Shown piece by piece: positions 14,603 through 21,292 of a stretch of DNA of 39,808 nt. The stretch lies in NCBI GenBank assembly GCA_030429975.1, contig JAUIGB010000009.1:1-39808 (forward strand), written 5' to 3'. Origin of the DNA: a bacterium (GTDB lineage Bacteria > Patescibacteriota > Saccharimonadia > Saccharimonadales > Saccharimonadaceae). Every line of letters begins with the position of its first letter. Position 1 is the stretch's first letter. The translations under genes were made by a program, and so were the position numbers. The notes under the pieces are model-generated. The model made no database searches, had not been told where the DNA came from, and saw only the letters and a list, made by a program, of their open reading frames with translations.

Positions 14603-15859
14603 CTATACCCCATAGGCTTCTTCTCTTGCTATATTCTCATGACCGTACACTCCGCCCAGACGATGATGTTGCATAACCCTCAGGCGAACATCACGAATAG
14701 CGTTCATGTAGTACAAAAAAGCGTTATATGGTGAGTCATAAGGACTAAAGTAGGCATGGATATCTCCGTCATTCATCCATTTGGTACACATATAATACAG
14801 ATGGTCGGATGTTTGTAAATATCGCCAATCTCTGATCAATTCTGTATCGTTGCTTCGCATAACGTCTTTTTCCAGTGCATAGAGGTGTCGTGCTGCTTCC
14901 TGTTGCATACTGTTCCCCAACCACGCCGTTAGGTCGCGCTCCGTATCGGCCCAGGTGACTGTATCTGGCATGCTAATTTCGCCTGCGGAATCGAGGTTTT
15001 CAGCAGCTTCTGAAACGGTATAGAAAGCATTTCCATGACCGATCCAATCGCCAACGAACTGTTCGAAAAAGCTAAATATGCCCTTGTCCTCCCACTGATG
15101 TTCGCCAAACGTTTCGAAGTCCATGAATAGATTCGCTATTTGGCCATCGCCGATAGAGGCACGGACCCATTCAATATATTTATCGCTAGTTAGCGGGAAT
15201 TCAGACCAATTCGTATCACCAAAGCGAAACGCCATATCGTCGCTAAGTTTATAATTTTTCAGTAGTAGCTTGATGTTCTCGGTATTGGCTGGACGATATA
15301 GGTAGTTAGGACTCTGCCATCCCAATACTTTATCCCATCCTTCGGCTAGTATGACCTTGTACCCGGCATCATCAGCCCACTTCGCAACCTCGTCATTATA
15401 GGCTAGTTCGGTGTTACGAAAGGCCCTTGGCGTTACCCCAAACAATTCTTTGACCTTGTTGCGTTGCATATCTACCTGAGCCTCGAATTCGCTACGGCTG
15501 AAAAAGAACGCCAAGCTATGATGATAAGTTTCAGCTACGAATTCAACCCGACCCGTGTCAAACAGCTCCTTAAAGCCATCTATTAAATCAGGAGCCCACC
15601 GCTCGGCCTGATCGATAAAGTCACCGCTAATACTCAACGAAACGCGAAAATCTTCGTGTTTATCAAGTAACGTCCGCAATAGTGAAATCATTGGCCTGTA
15701 AGATTTATCCGCGACCTTCAGTAGTATTTTTTCATCATTAACGTCAGTATCGTCAAATACATCAAAATAGTTATGGGATTCACCTATATCAAATATAGAA
15801 TACGGTCGTACGCGGTATGGTTGATGAACGTGTAGATATACTGCGACGCCCTTTTTCAT
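14603..15859 (-). CDS. Glycoside hydrolase family 57 (alpha-amylase-type)
   Basis: GH57 enzymes hydrolyse or transfer alpha-1,4/1,6-glucans. The sequence has VAVYLHVHQPYRVRPYS (first conserved region), FRNTELAYNDEVAKWADDAG (the segment expected to hold the nucleophilic Glu), VILAEGWDKVLGW and LFMDFETFGEHQW (general-acid Asp region). I start at the ATG 15859, which overlaps the upstream stop codon (ATGA) and is preceded by AAAGGTGG; a start 14 codons earlier would lie inside the glycosyltransferase gene. 418 aa, no signal peptide. Alpha-amylase, 4-alpha-glucanotransferase and branching activities cannot be separated by eye. Confidence 0.88.
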   Translation of the reverse strand: MKKGVAVYLHVHQPYRVRPYSIFDIGESHNYFDVFDDTDVNDEKILLKVADKSYRPMISLLRTLLDKHEDFRVSLSISGDFIDQAERWAPDLIDGFKELFDTGRVEFVAETYHHSLAFFFSRSEFEAQVDMQRNKVKELFGVTPRAFRNTELAYNDEVAKWADDAGYKVILAEGWDKVLGWQSPNYLYRPANTENIKLLLKNYKLSDDMAFRFGDTNWSEFPLTSDKYIEWVRASIGDGQIANLFMDFETFGEHQWEDKGIFSFFEQFVGDWIGHGNAFYTVSEAAENLDSAGEISMPDTVTWADTERDLTAWLGNSMQQEAARHLYALEKDVMRSNDTELIRDWRYLQTSDHLYYMCTKWMNDGDIHAYFSPYDSPYNAFLYYMNAIRDVRLRVMQHHRLGGVYGHENIAREEAYGV

Positions 15860-17070
15860 ACCAACGCCACCTTTCTCGTTCGGCGATATATACCCATGCA
15901 ATTTTTTGCTATGTCATCCCAGGACAGACGAGCGTATTCATTGCGCACGTTATTGCGTAGTTCGGTAGCCAAGGCAGGGGAGAGGGCTATACCCAACATC
16001 TGATCAGCCAGTGTGTCCGTATCCCAGAAATCATACTTTAGACTGCTGTTGAGTACTTCGCCGACGCCAGATTGTTTACTGAGGATCAGGGCGGCTCCAT
16101 GATGAGCTGCCTCTAGAGCGGTCAAACCGAAAGGCTCGCTCACAGAGCTCATTACAAAAATATCTGATATGGAATAGACATCTCGCCACTGTTTGCCGCG
16201 TACGAATCCAGTGAAATAAACTTTGTCCGATATACCGTATTCAGCCGAGAGCTGTATAAGCTCGTCCCTCAGCTCGCCATCACCGGCGAACAAAAACACG
16301 AAGCGATCGTATTTCTCGCACGCCCTAGCGGCAGCTTTCATGAAATGCGTTAGTCCTTTTTGAATAGTGAACCTGGTCAGAACTGATACTACGGTATACC
16401 CCTCGTACTTTAGGGCCTCTAGATATCTGTAGCTCCTAGTGTCATATTCATATGGCCCAAAATCATCCATATTCACTGCATTGTGAACCACCTCTACTAA
16501 TTCTTCTGGAATACCGTATTCTCTTACAATGATGTTTTTTGTCAGCTGGCTAACGGCGATGATTCTATCTGCCATCAATAATGCATTTTGTTCAATTTCA
16601 TGAACGATAGGGTTGCCGTAGTGCTCGCCTGAACGATCGAACTCCGTAGCATGTACATGAACTACTAGTGGGGCCCCCGTCAGCTCCTTTGCTCGCACGC
16701 CCGCTTCCATCGTCAACCAGTCGTGCGCATGTATAACGTCCGGTCGCAGTTCTGGAGCGATATCCTCGATGAAATCGACATATCGGCGCTGTATTCCTCG
16801 CAAAGAATTGGGATTCGTGGCATTTTCTAGATATCGTTCAAAAACCCAGTTGCTATCATAACTACCCATGTGCGCTTTTAGATCGGGTTTTAGCTCGGTT
16901 GCGTGATGTATCTTCATAAAATCAACGCCCGGATGATCTGCTCGATAGGGCAAAACAAAATCAATTGAAGCACCTGCAATAGACAGTGCTTTGGACATAT
17001 GATAACAAGCAACGCCTAGGCCTCCGCTGTTGTGCGGCGGAAGTTCCCAGCCCAACATCAATATTTTCAT
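15856..17070 (-). CDS. GT4 glycosyltransferase, glycogen-synthase-like
   Basis: First gene of the glucan operon. A GT-B fold is seen: MLGWELPPHNSGGLGVACY carries the glycogen/starch-synthase-like GGLG nucleotide-sugar loop, VIHAHDWLTMEAG is typical of the N-terminal domain, and SSVSEPFGLTALEAAHHGAA is the ExFGxxxxEA motif that binds the sugar nucleotide and contains the catalytic-site Glu. 404 aa fits archaeal-type GT4 synthases rather than GlgA GT5. GGAGGGGGTAA precedes the ATG as a Shine-Dalgarno sequence. With GH57 and GH15 directly behind, the operon could both build and trim an alpha-glucan. The donor (UDP- or ADP-glucose) is unknown. Confidence 0.85.
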   Translation of the reverse strand: MKILMLGWELPPHNSGGLGVACYHMSKALSIAGASIDFVLPYRADHPGVDFMKIHHATELKPDLKAHMGSYDSNWVFERYLENATNPNSLRGIQRRYVDFIEDIAPELRPDVIHAHDWLTMEAGVRAKELTGAPLVVHVHATEFDRSGEHYGNPIVHEIEQNALLMADRIIAVSQLTKNIIVREYGIPEELVEVVHNAVNMDDFGPYEYDTRSYRYLEALKYEGYTVVSVLTRFTIQKGLTHFMKAAARACEKYDRFVFLFAGDGELRDELIQLSAEYGISDKVYFTGFVRGKQWRDVYSISDIFVMSSVSEPFGLTALEAAHHGAALILSKQSGVGEVLNSSLKYDFWDTDTLADQMLGIALSPALATELRNNVRNEYARLSWDDIAKNCMGIYRRTRKVALV

Positions 17071-17215
17071 TTACCCCCTCCGGTCTACCCCTGATAAACC
17101 GAGTGCTCCTTATTTGTTTAAGAATCTGCTTACGATTATAGCTAAACTACTAGTGTTTGTACAACAGTTTTTATGCTTGTTTTAGGCACATTTTAAACAA
17201 TGCTATACTAGATAT

Positions 17216-17716
17216 ATGAAAAAATCAGTAATAATCACAATTTCAGCTGTAGCAATAGTCGTAATCGGAGCGGTACTGTATGTAGTATTATCACCAAATT
17301 CCGACTTAATGCCAACGGCAAACACCGGCCCATCACCATCAGCAAGCCCATCCGTTTCAACTGATCCAGAAACAGACGATATCGACGATACTCCCGTAGA
17401 TGTAGTGAAAGGTACGTACACGGACTATTCCGCGAATAAAGTAGCAAACGCCGAAGGAACAAAGGTACTGTTCTTTCATGCGCCTTGGTGTCCACAATGT
17501 CGCGCGTTAGAGCAAAGTATTCAGCAGGGTACCGTCCCTGACGGCGTGACAATATTCAAGGTGGATTATGACACCAACCAAGCACTTCGACAAAAGTACG
17601 GCATTACTATCCAGACGTCACTCGTCACAATTGATGATAACGGGGATTTGATCAAAAAGTATGTTGCTTACGAAGATCCCACTCTGGCTAGCGTCAAGGC
17701 TAATCTACTAAACTAG
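17216..17716 (+). CDS. Membrane-anchored extracytoplasmic thioredoxin-like protein
   Basis: Residues 5-27 form a single hydrophobic signal anchor, 30-60 a Ser/Pro/Thr-rich linker, and the rest a thioredoxin fold with APWCPQCRALEQ (Cys 92 and 95). It lacks a clear cis-Pro motif of canonical type; IQTSLVTID stands where the TPT segment is expected. It is likely to reduce or shuffle disulfides of surface proteins outside the membrane. TATACT (17204-17209) begins exactly 12 nt before the ATG, so the mRNA is probably leaderless. It is followed after 2 nt by the CcdA-type gene that would re-reduce it. Confidence 0.85.
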   Translation: MKKSVIITISAVAIVVIGAVLYVVLSPNSDLMPTANTGPSPSASPSVSTDPETDDIDDTPVDVVKGTYTDYSANKVANAEGTKVLFFHAPWCPQCRALEQSIQQGTVPDGVTIFKVDYDTNQALRQKYGITIQTSLVTIDDNGDLIKKYVAYEDPTLASVKANLLN

Positions 17717-17718
17717 AT

Positions 17719-18447
17719 ATGACGTTACTTATACTTTCATTCTTGGCGGGCGTTCTCACAGTTACGGCTCCGTGCGTATTGATATTCTTGCCTGTTATTC
17801 TAGGTGGCTCTATGGTAGACGGCGATGCTAAAAGACGTAAGCTTCGGCCACTTATAGTAACTGGCAGTTTGGTCGTTTCGGTAGTTGTGTTCACGCTGTT
17901 ATTGCGAGTATCGACAGCATTCCTAGGAATAGATGACATGTTTTGGCAGATTCTTGCCGGCGGAATCATCATACTACTAGGTCTGCATTATCTGGGTGTG
18001 CCATTATGGGAGAAGTTCACGGGACTCATCAGGCTGCCAGTATTCGCTAATCGCGAACTAGCCTCGGCAAACAAGCAACAGGGTACAGGCGGGGCGATAC
18101 TTACTGGCGCCGCTCTGGGTCCGGTTTTCGCTAGTTGTAGCCCGACTTTTGCTTTTATCATCGCAGTTGCTATACCTGCGGATTTCACGCTAGGGTTAAT
18201 CTATCTGATCACATATGCCCTGGGTATGGCTGTCACGCTTTTGGCAATCGCATATCTAGGTCAGGCGGTTTTGGGTAAACTGAGAGTCCTCAACAACACC
18301 AAGGGCTGGTTAGCACGCACGATCGGTATTCTGTTTATCGTAGTTGGCTTGGCAATCATCACAGGCCTGGACAAAACTTTCCAGACGTTTGTACTAGAAC
18401 AAGGTTGGTACGATCCAATTACACAAATTGAAAACGATCTTATGTAA
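17719..18447 (+). CDS. ccdA: CcdA/DsbD-type transmembrane thiol-reductant transporter
   Basis: 242 aa with about six transmembrane helices. Paired Cys occur in the two pseudo-repeats: TVTAPCVLIFLPVILGGS in helix 1 and GPVFASCSPTFAFIIAVA in helix 4, the signature of CcdA/DsbD beta domains that carry electrons from cytoplasmic thioredoxin across the membrane. It starts 2 nt after the stop of the anchored thioredoxin, a pairing that identifies the thioredoxin as the likely acceptor. Its end overlaps the end of the convergent HD gene by 8 nt. Confidence 0.85.
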   Translation: MTLLILSFLAGVLTVTAPCVLIFLPVILGGSMVDGDAKRRKLRPLIVTGSLVVSVVVFTLLLRVSTAFLGIDDMFWQILAGGIIILLGLHYLGVPLWEKFTGLIRLPVFANRELASANKQQGTGGAILTGAALGPVFASCSPTFAFIIAVAIPADFTLGLIYLITYALGMAVTLLAIAYLGQAVLGKLRVLNNTKGWLARTIGILFIVVGLAIITGLDKTFQTFVLEQGWYDPITQIENDLM

Positions 18448-19120
18448 GTTCCTGGCCTATAGCTAACAGCTTGCGCCTCGCCATAGCCGACGAAACGGTA
18501 CGCAGTTGGTGTATCAAATCAAACTCTGGATAGTCTGCCTTTAGCGCGCGTGTTCTGGCTGCGCTCAATTGCGCTAAGTGCTCTTCATCCTTTATACCAA
18601 AACGACGGAAGAACTCTTCCTTGTTCGCCTCGGGCAGTATTGTATGGATTATTGCAGGTAATAATTTGTCCACTACTCGCACGAAACGAGCTTCTGGTAT
18701 TTTTTGCTCCTCGTATTCGTCTAATACCTTGCGCGTATGTTCTGGAAGCTTCTGGCGTAGCTGTGGCAGGGCATCGTGTTCTGTCTGACGTTTTTCTTCT
18801 AGTTCGCTCTTGGTCAAGTTATATGTGGGGACATCACCCGTGATTGTTTCTATCAGATCATGAACAAGCGAGTACTTTGCAACTAGGCCCGAATCAAGCT
18901 TTGGATAAAATATCTCTGCTAACTCCATAGCGGTTAGCCCCAAATGAAAGCTGTGTTCGGCGTCGTTTTCCATTCGTTCGGGAGTTAAATAGACTGCGCG
19001 GTCTATTAGGGCCATTTCGACGGCACGCTGACCAAGCTGCAAAATAGCTTCGTGGGCTATTTTGACCTTTTCCTTGGTACGCTCCTCCGGACTAGCCATA
19101 GTGTCACTAGTATTGCACAT
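18440..19120 (-). CDS. HD-domain hydrolase, YfbR-like
   Basis: Metal-dependent phosphohydrolase of the HD superfamily; the best-known relatives are 5'-deoxynucleotidases. Visible ligands are H56 in MENDAEHSFH, H87-D88 in SLVHDLIE and a later Asp in FVRVVDKLLP. The phrase VHDLIETITGDVPTYN closely follows the YfbR HDxxExxTGDxPTP pattern. 226 aa is normal. The start is ATG 19120 or the in-frame ATG 19099 (MASPEERTKE). Nucleotide salvage is a reasonable role, since CPR bacteria depend on external nucleotides, but the substrate is inferred. Confidence 0.78.
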   Translation of the reverse strand: MCNTSDTMASPEERTKEKVKIAHEAILQLGQRAVEMALIDRAVYLTPERMENDAEHSFHLGLTAMELAEIFYPKLDSGLVAKYSLVHDLIETITGDVPTYNLTKSELEEKRQTEHDALPQLRQKLPEHTRKVLDEYEEQKIPEARFVRVVDKLLPAIIHTILPEANKEEFFRRFGIKDEEHLAQLSAARTRALKADYPEFDLIHQLRTVSSAMARRKLLAIGQELT

Positions 19121-19219
19121 CGCGTCTCACATTGCATTCATAAGCGTAATGTGTTATAATGAAAGGATAGGGTATCTACACAAATATGCTACAATAACAG
19201 ATGTAAAAATTAACAATCT

Positions 19220-19294
19220 AGGGGCATAGTACAACGGCTAGTATAAAGGTCTCCAAAACCTTAGATCTAGGTTCGATTCCTAGTGCCCCTGCCA
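19220..19294 (+). tRNA. tRNA-Trp (anticodon CCA)
   Basis: Acceptor AGGGGCA pairs fully with TGCCCCT, discriminator G and encoded CCA. Anticodon stem AGGT/ACCT with loop CTCCAAA gives CCA. The T-arm is CTAGG TTCGATT CCTAG. A TACAAT box lies about 25 nt upstream. Its 3' end (CCCCTGCCA) resembles the ends of the 30-bp repeats downstream. Confidence 0.95.
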
Positions 19295-19313
19295 GACATA
19301 AGCATTATGCAAA

Positions 19314-19340
19314 ATACCATTTAGGTGGTATTTTTGTTTT
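19314..19340 (+). terminator. Terminator after tRNA-Trp, possibly overlapping the next promoter
   Basis: ATACCA/TGGTAT stem, 6-nt loop, then TTTTGTTTT. The TATTTT at 19329-19334 starts exactly 12 nt before the next ATG, the same spacing as other leaderless -10 boxes here, so the terminator T-tract may also act as a -10 element. Confidence 0.75.
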
Positions 19341-19637
19341 ATGACAGAAATCGAGAAAAGCCAACACTGGGATGACCTGAAAGACAGTACTGGTTTTATA
19401 GAAGAAGGCTTTCCTTTTGACGAGGGTTTTCCAAAAGATACTAGCCCCAACAATAACAAGGACTATACCCTTGTGTTTCGTGACGGAACACGACTGACAG
19501 GCTCGCCTGATTATTCAAGTCAGTATAGTACTGAAGGTATGGCATGGCGCATACATCAGCCATCTGAGTTCTCCACGCTTGGTCGCCAAGTGATAGCTGC
19601 TTGGTGCGAAAATCCTACGCAAAATCACGAAGCATAG
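19341..19637 (+). CDS. Hypothetical protein, 98 aa, first gene after tRNA-Trp
   Basis: Not recognised. Acidic, soluble; it contains a direct repeat-like phrase EEGFPFDEGFPKD and a central segment YTLVFRDGTRLTGSPDYSSQ that suggests a small beta unit. The start codon follows the terminator T-run directly and there is no Shine-Dalgarno sequence. The next full gene encodes an ATP-grasp ligase, so this could be a substrate protein of that enzyme, but no known precursor motif is visible. Its TAG stop overlaps the first two bases of a 30-bp repeat. Confidence 0.55.
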   Translation: MTEIEKSQHWDDLKDSTGFIEEGFPFDEGFPKDTSPNNNKDYTLVFRDGTRLTGSPDYSSQYSTEGMAWRIHQPSEFSTLGRQVIAAWCENPTQNHEA

Positions 19638-19665
19638 TTCTAAAAGCGAAGATAACGCTCTGCCA
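19636..19665 (+). repeat. 30-bp intergenic repeat, copy 1
   Basis: Starts AGTTCTAAAAGCGAAG and ends GCTCTGCCA. Copy 2 (20507-20536) differs at one position; copy 3 (20803-20832) has the same length and 19 of 30 matches, conserved mainly at the ends. Each copy lies immediately behind an ORF and ahead of a terminator hairpin. Confidence 0.85.
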
Positions 19666-19680
19666 AGCATAAGAACAATG

Positions 19681-19707
19681 AAAAGTCTCCCGTATGGGGT
19701 CTTTTTG
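19681..19707 (+). terminator. Terminator between the 98-aa ORF and the ATP-grasp gene
   Basis: AAAAGTCTCCC / GGGGTCTTTTT pairs with one mismatch and a G-U around a GTAT-containing loop, and is followed by a short T-run. Its A-rich 5' side makes it potentially bidirectional. Confidence 0.7.
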
Positions 19708-19720
19708 TTATGATTAAACA

Positions 19721-20503
19721 ATGAGAAATCTTGTTATCGCCGTGAGTCCCGATTCATCGTTGAATCTCTTAAAAACTTACGCAGATATTATAATTCTAGA
19801 TGATGAGTCTGTCCCGGATAACCTAGCAAGTTACGAGACGGTTTATATTAGAAGTCACTTTAGCCAGCCATCCACTTTGCCACAAAATTTTCATAGTGAA
19901 ATTCAAGGTATCGTACAGCACGCAAAACATACAAACCCTGATGTAAAGTTTGTAGATGGTCTAGATAGTGTTGGTGCAATAGTAGACTTCGAAGACAAAT
20001 GGCGACAATATGAAATATTTAGTGAATACATGCCTCGGACAGAGCTGCTCAACCAGGAGACGGACGTTTATAGCTTCAGGCAGCCCTTATTTAAGAAAAA
20101 GCTGTCATCACGTGGTAGCGGAATAACATGGAATATAGAAGAAACTTCCAGGTCGACAAATGACTGGATTGTGCAGGAATCGTTAAACATACAAGAGGAG
20201 CTACGTGTATACGTAATCTGCGGCGAGGTATATCCTATTGGTACTATTCGGCGAAATATGACGTCTGATGTTCCGTCTGAGGCAATCGACTCGCGCAATC
20301 TAACCCAAGGGGAAATGGATTTTTCATCGAGTGTTATGAGCAAGGTGCCGAATATGGACTTTGTCGGACTCGATATAGCACTCACGTTAGATAGTGGCCT
20401 TATGTTAATGGAAGTAAACAGGTCACCCGGTTTTGCAAAATTCAACAGGCTTACAGACATCAATCTGGCTAGTGTGCTCTACGAAAGCTTACGGCGTACA
20501 TAA
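19721..20503 (+). CDS. ATP-grasp ligase (RimK-like)
   Basis: ATP-grasp enzymes form amide or ester bonds through an acyl-phosphate. Visible elements: an N-terminal Rossmann-like part; DKWRQYEIFSEYMPRTELL (~residues 91-110, start of the ATP-binding lobe); FKKKLSSRGSGITW (phosphate-loop region with the ATP-binding Lys); IVQESLNIQEELRVYVICG (adenine-binding hinge and following strand); and GLDIALTLDSGLMLMEVNRSPGF, with the Glu and Asn metal ligands in MEVNRSPG. 260 aa is short but complete. TATGAT (19709-19714) begins 12 nt before the ATG, so the transcript is probably leaderless. Small unknown ORFs flank it; the substrate may be a peptide or protein terminus. Confidence 0.78.
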   Translation: MRNLVIAVSPDSSLNLLKTYADIIILDDESVPDNLASYETVYIRSHFSQPSTLPQNFHSEIQGIVQHAKHTNPDVKFVDGLDSVGAIVDFEDKWRQYEIFSEYMPRTELLNQETDVYSFRQPLFKKKLSSRGSGITWNIEETSRSTNDWIVQESLNIQEELRVYVICGEVYPIGTIRRNMTSDVPSEAIDSRNLTQGEMDFSSSVMSKVPNMDFVGLDIALTLDSGLMLMEVNRSPGFAKFNRLTDINLASVLYESLRRT

Positions 20504-20506
20504 TTC

Positions 20507-20536
20507 AGTTCTAAAAGCGAAGATAACACTCTGCCA
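20507..20536 (+). repeat. 30-bp intergenic repeat, copy 2
   Basis: Identical to the copy at 19636 except A for G at position 22; ends ACTCTGCCA. It lies 3 nt after the ATP-grasp stop codon. Confidence 0.85.
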
Positions 20537-20551
20537 GAGGATCATAAAACA

Positions 20552-20578
20552 AAATAGGCTTTTTTGAAAAGTCTATTT
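20552..20578 (+). terminator. Terminator after the ATP-grasp gene
   Basis: AAATAG/CTATTT and CTTTT/AAAAG arms separated by one mismatched pair form a long AT-rich hairpin with a TTG loop. Confidence 0.65.
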
Positions 20579-20597
20579 ATTTGCTACAATGACGAAT

Positions 20598-20804
20598 ATG
20601 ACTAATCAGGAACATAATTCACTTCCGTTAGATAAATTCACCCTTGATTTCTCGGAAGATGACTCGCTAGAAATTAACAAGGATATACCTACCGTTGCAG
20701 TTGATGACTCTGATGTTTATGTAGGACGCGCCCCAATCGCTGGAAATCCAGCTACGATGGGTCGTATTATTCACGAAGAGCTGGAGCGACGAAAGCAAGA
20801 TTAG
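20598..20804 (+). CDS. Hypothetical protein, 68 aa
   Basis: Not recognised. Acidic first half (LPLDKFTLDFSEDDSLEINKD), then VGRAPIAGNPATMGRIIHEE and a charged helical tail. TACAAT (20585-20590) starts 13 nt before the ATG at 20598, which favours this start over the ATG at 20589 that overlaps the -10 box. It is the third ORF in the tRNA-Trp-associated row. An Asp/Glu/Thr/Ser-rich segment beside an ATP-grasp gene would suit a macrocyclised peptide precursor, but no known core motif is present. Its TAG stop overlaps repeat copy 3 in the same register as copy 1. Confidence 0.55.
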   Translation: MTNQEHNSLPLDKFTLDFSEDDSLEINKDIPTVAVDDSDVYVGRAPIAGNPATMGRIIHEELERRKQD

Positions 20805-20832
20805 TTCCAACTTCATACAAAATGCCCTGCCA
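20803..20832 (+). repeat. 30-bp intergenic repeat, divergent copy 3
   Basis: Begins AGTTC and ends GCCCTGCCA, same length as the other copies and the same register relative to the TAG stop, but only 19 of 30 positions match copy 1. TGCCCTGCCA is close to the tRNA-Trp 3' end TGCCCCTGCCA. Confidence 0.55.
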
Positions 20833-20837
20833 AGCAG

Positions 20838-20865
20838 AACACTTCACGCGTGGGGTGTTTTTGTT
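20838..20865 (+). terminator. Terminator closing the tRNA-Trp-associated gene row
   Basis: AACACTTC/GGGGTGTT stem (two G-U pairs) with an ACGCGT loop and TTTGTTT. Confidence 0.75.
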
Positions 20866-20875
20866 TGTAAAATGC

Positions 20876-20910
20876 AAAGAGCCTGACCGATTAGCGGAGC
20901 AGGGCTCTTT
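20876..20910 (-). terminator. Hairpin downstream of the acylphosphatase-like gene
   Basis: AAAGAGCC-TG pairs with CAGGGCTCTTT (10 bp, one bulge). It faces the 3' end of the minus-strand gene at 20937; the following T content is modest, so it may also act as a two-sided barrier with the preceding plus-strand terminator. Confidence 0.55.
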
Positions 20911-20936
20911 ACCCTAAACGAATCAGGCTCGGACAC

Positions 20937-21158
20937 TTAGGGGTTTCGTATGGCAACGTTTTCCAGCCAGTTATAAAACCGGGTCACAGCCTCTGCCTCA
21001 CCCTCTAAATAGATAGTAACGTGAGTGCGCATTAGGCCCTTGAAGCCTTTGTACTCCATCATGACTCCTGCGCTAGACGCAGTTGACAGCGCGCTCGAGA
21101 TGAATGAATTGAACCACCATCTAGGCATCGACATCTTGCAACTCGCAGTTGCGTGCAT
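20937..21158 (-). CDS. Small acylphosphatase-like protein, active-site motif not conserved
   Basis: 73 aa from the ATG at 21158, chosen because GGAGG stands directly before it and a promoter fits upstream. The pattern strand (MHATASCK), helix (RWWFNSFISSALSTASSAG), two strands (MMEYKGFKG, RTHVTIYLEGE), helix (AEAVTRFYNWLENV) matches the acylphosphatase fold, and VTIYLEGEAEAVTRFYNWL resembles its VEGDEEAVxxFxxWL segment. However, the GRVQGVGFR phosphate loop is replaced by CKMSMPRWWFN, so catalysis is doubtful, and the last strand is missing. It may be a degenerate or non-enzymatic ACP-fold protein. Confidence 0.5.
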   Translation of the reverse strand: MHATASCKMSMPRWWFNSFISSALSTASSAGVMMEYKGFKGLMRTHVTIYLEGEAEAVTRFYNWLENVAIRNP

Positions 21159-21194
21159 TTTTCCTCCAATGTCAGGACGGATGTGTCTACGCAT

Positions 21195-21223
21195 ACTATA
21201 ATATAACTTGTCAATTCGTGCAA
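21195..21223 (-). promoter_or_regulatory. Promoter of the acylphosphatase-like gene
   Basis: On the minus strand TTGCAC, 17-bp spacer, TATAGT. The predicted leader is about 30 nt and contains the GGAGG before the 21158 start. Confidence 0.7.
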
Positions 21224-21292
21224 TTCTACTGCTGACTTCATACAAAATATCCTACAAAAAAATTGCCAATTATGCGCTAGTCATTCTTTGTA

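Noticed and set aside
19636-20832. 30-bp repeats as integron attC sites
   Set aside because: They lack the paired inner and outer inverted repeats and the GTTRRRY core of attC, and no integrase is in the window.
19636-20832. 30-bp repeats as a CRISPR array
   Set aside because: Only three copies, hundreds of bases apart with genes between, so there are no spacers.
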